A stretch of 64,000 nt of DNA from Burkholderiales bacterium (GTDB lineage Bacteria; Pseudomonadota; Gammaproteobacteria; Burkholderiales; Casimicrobiaceae): NCBI GenBank assembly GCA_016790165.1, contig JAEUPL010000025.1, positions 1-64,000 on the forward strand, written 5' to 3'. Of the stretch, positions 60,568-64,000 are shown piece after piece (positions within the stretch are counted from its first letter, which is position 1; every line of letters starts with the position of its first letter). A program made the translations under genes and the position numbers. The notes beneath the pieces are model-generated. The model ran no database searches, was not told the origin of the DNA, and was given only the letters and a program-made list of their open reading frames with translations.

Positions 60568-63032
60568 GCGGTGACAGCCGTCTCAGCGGCCGGTTTGATC
60601 GGGATGAACTGGCGCGTGTCAACCCGCGCCTTGTCGAATTCGACCCACGGGTCGGGCTCGCCGTCCAGAGCAAACTGCAGGCGCTCCCACAAGGCCTGAC
60701 GGTTCGCCGCATCGTCGAGCACCTTCTTCTTCACGTAGTCGAGACCGACACGGGAAACGTAGTGCACGGTGCGCTCGAGATACCAGCCTTCTTCTCGGTA
60801 AAGCTGCATGAAGGCACCGGTGTACTCCAGCACTTCGGCGGCGGTCTTCACTTTCACCAGAAATTGCGCGACTTCGGTCTTGATGCCGCCGTTGCCGGCA
60901 ACGTAAAGCTCCCAGCCGGAATCGACACCAATCACACCCACGTCCTTGATACCGGCCTCGGCGCAGTTGCGCGGACAGCCGCTCACCGCAAACTTGACCT
61001 TGTGCGGTGCGTACATGCGCCACATCGCGCGCTCGAGGTCCTTGCCCATCTGCGTGCTGTCCTGCGTGCCAAAGCGACACCATTCAGAACCCACACAGGT
61101 CTTCACCGTGCGCAGCGCCTTGGCGTAAGCGTGTCCGGATGGCATGCCGATGTCTTTCCAGACGGCGGGCAAGTCTTCCTTCCTCACGCCGAGCAGATCG
61201 ATTCGTTGCCCGCCGGTCACCTTGACGGTCGGAATCTTGTATTTGTCCACCGCGTTGGCGATGCGGCGCAGCTCATCGGCCGTGGTCTCGCCCCCCCACA
61301 TGCGGGGGATCACACTGAAGGTGCCGTCCTTCTGAATGTTGGCGTGCGCCCGCTCGTTGATAAAGCGCGACTGCGGATCGTCGATGGCCTCTTTCGGCCA
61401 CGTCGAAATCACGTAGTAGTTGATCGCTGGCCGGCACGACGCGCAGCCGTTGGGTGTGCGCCACTGCAGCGACTGCATCACCGACGGCACCGAGAGCAGC
61501 CTGGCGTCGCGAATTGCGTCCCGCACTTCCTGATGGGTGTGGTCAGTGCAACCGCACATCGGCTTCATTTTCGGCGTCGCGCTGTAGTCGCCACCCGCCG
61601 TGAACATCAGGATCTGCTCGACCAGCCCGGTGCAGGAGCCACAGCTCGAGGACGCTTTGGTGTGCTTGCGCACTTCGTCCAGCGTAAAGAGCCCCTTGTC
61701 CTTGATTACCTTGGTGATAGTGCCCTTGCACACGCCGTTGCAACCGCAGACCTCGTCGCTATCCTTCATCTGCGCGGAGCGGGTATTACCTTCGTGACCC
61801 ACGTCGCCGATGTTGGACTCGCCAAACATCAGGTGATCGCGAATCTCGGTGATGGTCTTGCCCTCCCGCAGCAGCTTGAAGTACCACGAGCCATCCACCG
61901 TGTCGCCGTAGAGGCAGGCGCCCACCAGTCTTTCATCCTTGATCACGAGCCGCTTGTAGACGCCACCCATGGGGTCGGACAGAACAATGTCCTCCGTTCC
62001 CTCGCCGCCCTGAAAGTTGCCCGCGCTGAACAGATCAATACCAGTCACCTTGAGTTTGGTCGACGTGACGGAACCGACGTAGCGCCCGATCCCGTATTCC
62101 GCGAGGTGGTTCGCACACACCTTCGCCATTTCGAACAACGGGGCGACCAGGCCGTACGTCTTACCACGATGATTGACACATTCACCCACGGAATAGATGC
62201 GCGGATCGGTCAGCGTTTGCAGGGTGTCCGTGACCAGAATGCCGCCGGGACACTGGCTCACGGCGAGGCCAGCTTTTGCTGCAAGCTCGGTGTTGGGCCG
62301 GATACCGACAGCCATCACCACCAGATCGGCCGCGATCTGTTCACCGCCTTTGAAACGCAACGCTGCGACACGTCCTGATTCACCAGCGACCAACGCCTCA
62401 GTCTGCGCCTGCATGCGGAATTCGATGCCCTTTGCCTCCAGTGATGCCTGCAACAGCTTGCCGGCGCGCTCATCCAACTGGCGCTCCATGAGCCAGGGCA
62501 TCACGTGGACGACCGTCACGTCCATGCCGCGCAGCTTGAGGCCGTTCGCCGCTTCGAGTCCGAGCAGGCCACCACCGATGACCACGGTTTTCCGGTAGCG
62601 CTTCGCAGCGTCAATCATCGCCTCGGTATCGGCGATATCGCGGTACGAAATCACGCCACGAAGCTGATTGCCGTCGATGGGCAGGATGAAAGGGTTCGAG
62701 CCCGTGGCGATCAGCAAGCGGTCGTAGGGGTGCTTGCTGCCGTCGTCCGCCGTCAGCTCCCGACGCGTGCGATGGATATCAACGATCTTTTTGCCGGTGA
62801 TGAGATGGATGCCGTTGTCACGGTACCAGTCCCAGTCGTTGAGCACGATGTCCTTGATCGTCTGCTCGCCCGCCAACACCGGCGATAGCAGGATGCGGTT
62901 GTAATTCGGATGCGGTTCCGCTCCGAACACCGTGATTTCGTACTTGTCCGGGGCGATCTTGAGCAACTCTTCGATCGTGCGAATGCCAGCCATGCCGTTG
63001 CCGATCACCGCCAGTTTCTGCTTTGCGCTCAT
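60564..63032 (-). CDS. nirB: NADH-dependent nitrite reductase large subunit NirB
   Basis: 822 aa. N-terminal FAD/NADH domains ('LAVIGNGMAGIRTIEELLKI', 'VVIGGGLLGLEAANGLKLRG'), central BFD-type [2Fe-2S] domain ('EVCGCNGVCKGTITKVIKDK', 'SSSCGSCTGLVEQIL'), and C-terminal siroheme/[4Fe-4S] part ('CVGSEWCRFGTQDST', 'VSGCPRNCAEAGIKDVGVIG'). It makes ammonium from nitrite with six electrons from NADH. Between nrtD and nirD. Confidence 0.97.
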   Translation of the reverse strand: MSAKQKLAVIGNGMAGIRTIEELLKIAPDKYEITVFGAEPHPNYNRILLSPVLAGEQTIKDIVLNDWDWYRDNGIHLITGKKIVDIHRTRRELTADDGSKHPYDRLLIATGSNPFILPIDGNQLRGVISYRDIADTEAMIDAAKRYRKTVVIGGGLLGLEAANGLKLRGMDVTVVHVMPWLMERQLDERAGKLLQASLEAKGIEFRMQAQTEALVAGESGRVAALRFKGGEQIAADLVVMAVGIRPNTELAAKAGLAVSQCPGGILVTDTLQTLTDPRIYSVGECVNHRGKTYGLVAPLFEMAKVCANHLAEYGIGRYVGSVTSTKLKVTGIDLFSAGNFQGGEGTEDIVLSDPMGGVYKRLVIKDERLVGACLYGDTVDGSWYFKLLREGKTITEIRDHLMFGESNIGDVGHEGNTRSAQMKDSDEVCGCNGVCKGTITKVIKDKGLFTLDEVRKHTKASSSCGSCTGLVEQILMFTAGGDYSATPKMKPMCGCTDHTHQEVRDAIRDARLLSVPSVMQSLQWRTPNGCASCRPAINYYVISTWPKEAIDDPQSRFINERAHANIQKDGTFSVIPRMWGGETTADELRRIANAVDKYKIPTVKVTGGQRIDLLGVRKEDLPAVWKDIGMPSGHAYAKALRTVKTCVGSEWCRFGTQDSTQMGKDLERAMWRMYAPHKVKFAVSGCPRNCAEAGIKDVGVIGVDSGWELYVAGNGGIKTEVAQFLVKVKTAAEVLEYTGAFMQLYREEGWYLERTVHYVSRVGLDYVKKKVLDDAANRQALWERLQFALDGEPDPWVEFDKARVDTRQFIPIKPAAETAVTA

Positions 63033-63040
63033 GGCGACTC

Positions 63041-63835
<795 letters not shown>

Positions 63836-63847
63836 GGCAGCCTCCGC

Positions 63848-64000
63848 TTATTCGAACTGGAATCGACGGGCGATCCAGATCAGTGCCTGTTCAAGAATCA
63901 GGCCGACGATGCCGATGGTGAAGATGGCGATGATGATGTGCTCCATCACCAGGTTGTTCCACTCATCCCACAGCCAGAAGCCAATGCCGACGCCGCCAGT
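63848..64000 (-). CDS. nrtB: nitrate ABC transporter permease NrtB (C-terminal end only)
   Basis: 50 codons and a TAA; the gene continues beyond the window. It reads 'GVGIGFWLWDEWNNLVMEHI', 'IIAIFTIGIVGLILEQALIW' and 'ARRFQFE', the usual NrtB C-terminus with its last membrane helix. Twelve bases before nrtD. Confidence 0.85.
   Translation of the reverse strand, partial: TGGVGIGFWLWDEWNNLVMEHIIIAIFTIGIVGLILEQALIWIARRFQFE

Noticed and set aside
60543-62378. 611-codon plus-strand open frame
   Set aside because: It is antisense to nirB, whose cofactor motifs are clear; its protein is His/Arg/Val-rich and matches no family. Such long antisense frames are common in GC-rich DNA.

Overview
The window looks like a GC-rich betaproteobacterial chromosome, probably Burkholderiales-related. 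This is inferred from the linked order mlaFEDACB / yadGH-type ABC exporter / bolA / murA / hisG / hisDCBHA-F, from a short-form HisG, and from the rpsP-rimM-trmD-rplS operon. No tRNA, rRNA, CRISPR array, transposase or integrase was recognised. Gene assignments come from reading the translated proteins and their motifs; no database search was run.

Layout. Positions 1-3.9 kb hold the 5' end of an exported protein (minus strand), then a minus-strand operon TetR - AHSA1 - SRPBCC - VOC - PhnB-like, with a promoter/operator palindrome in front of the regulator. Positions 4.4-9.3 kb hold a tight plus-strand operon of six genes: a [2Fe-2S] subunit and a Tat-exported molybdenum hydroxylase, then soxX, soxY, soxZ and soxA. 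There is no soxB or soxCD, and the SoxY carrier tail is altered. This is the strongest candidate for an undescribed system in the window. Positions 9.4-24 kb are accessory: an exported protein overlapping a muramidase, a CinA-like protein, a decayed cupin gene, a Fic AMP-transferase with a cluster of GCGACATA boxes in its promoter, an SDR beside a fragment of another SDR, and a coupled trio (delta-60 repeat protein, YadA-head/S74 protein, M91 metallopeptidase). A LuxR-type regulator, a DUF1190 lipoprotein and an ene-reductase follow. Two copies of an 88-bp palindromic element lie here. Positions 24-28.3 kb hold two paralogous sialidase-fold exported proteins.

Positions 28.5-49 kb are housekeeping, split by an island. 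The his genes run on the minus strand (hisD, C, B, H, A, a four-helix-bundle gene, hisF). They are separated from hisG by about 6 kb of plus-strand genes: a broken antitoxin/CcdB remnant, a type III restriction-modification pair (mod, res), a diverged hisG fragment, and a PIN toxin/antitoxin pair. Beyond hisG lie murA, bolA, an ABC exporter and the Mla phospholipid transport operon.

Positions 49-57 kb hold the conserved rsmI / lpoA-yraN-diaA-dolP block, tusA, an unusual J-like/RDD/TPR membrane protein, and the rplS-trmD-rimM-rpsP ribosomal operon with a recognisable terminator and promoter. Positions 57.4-64 kb hold a nitrate assimilation operon read leftwards: nrtB (cut by the window edge), nrtD, nirB, nirD, nasA.
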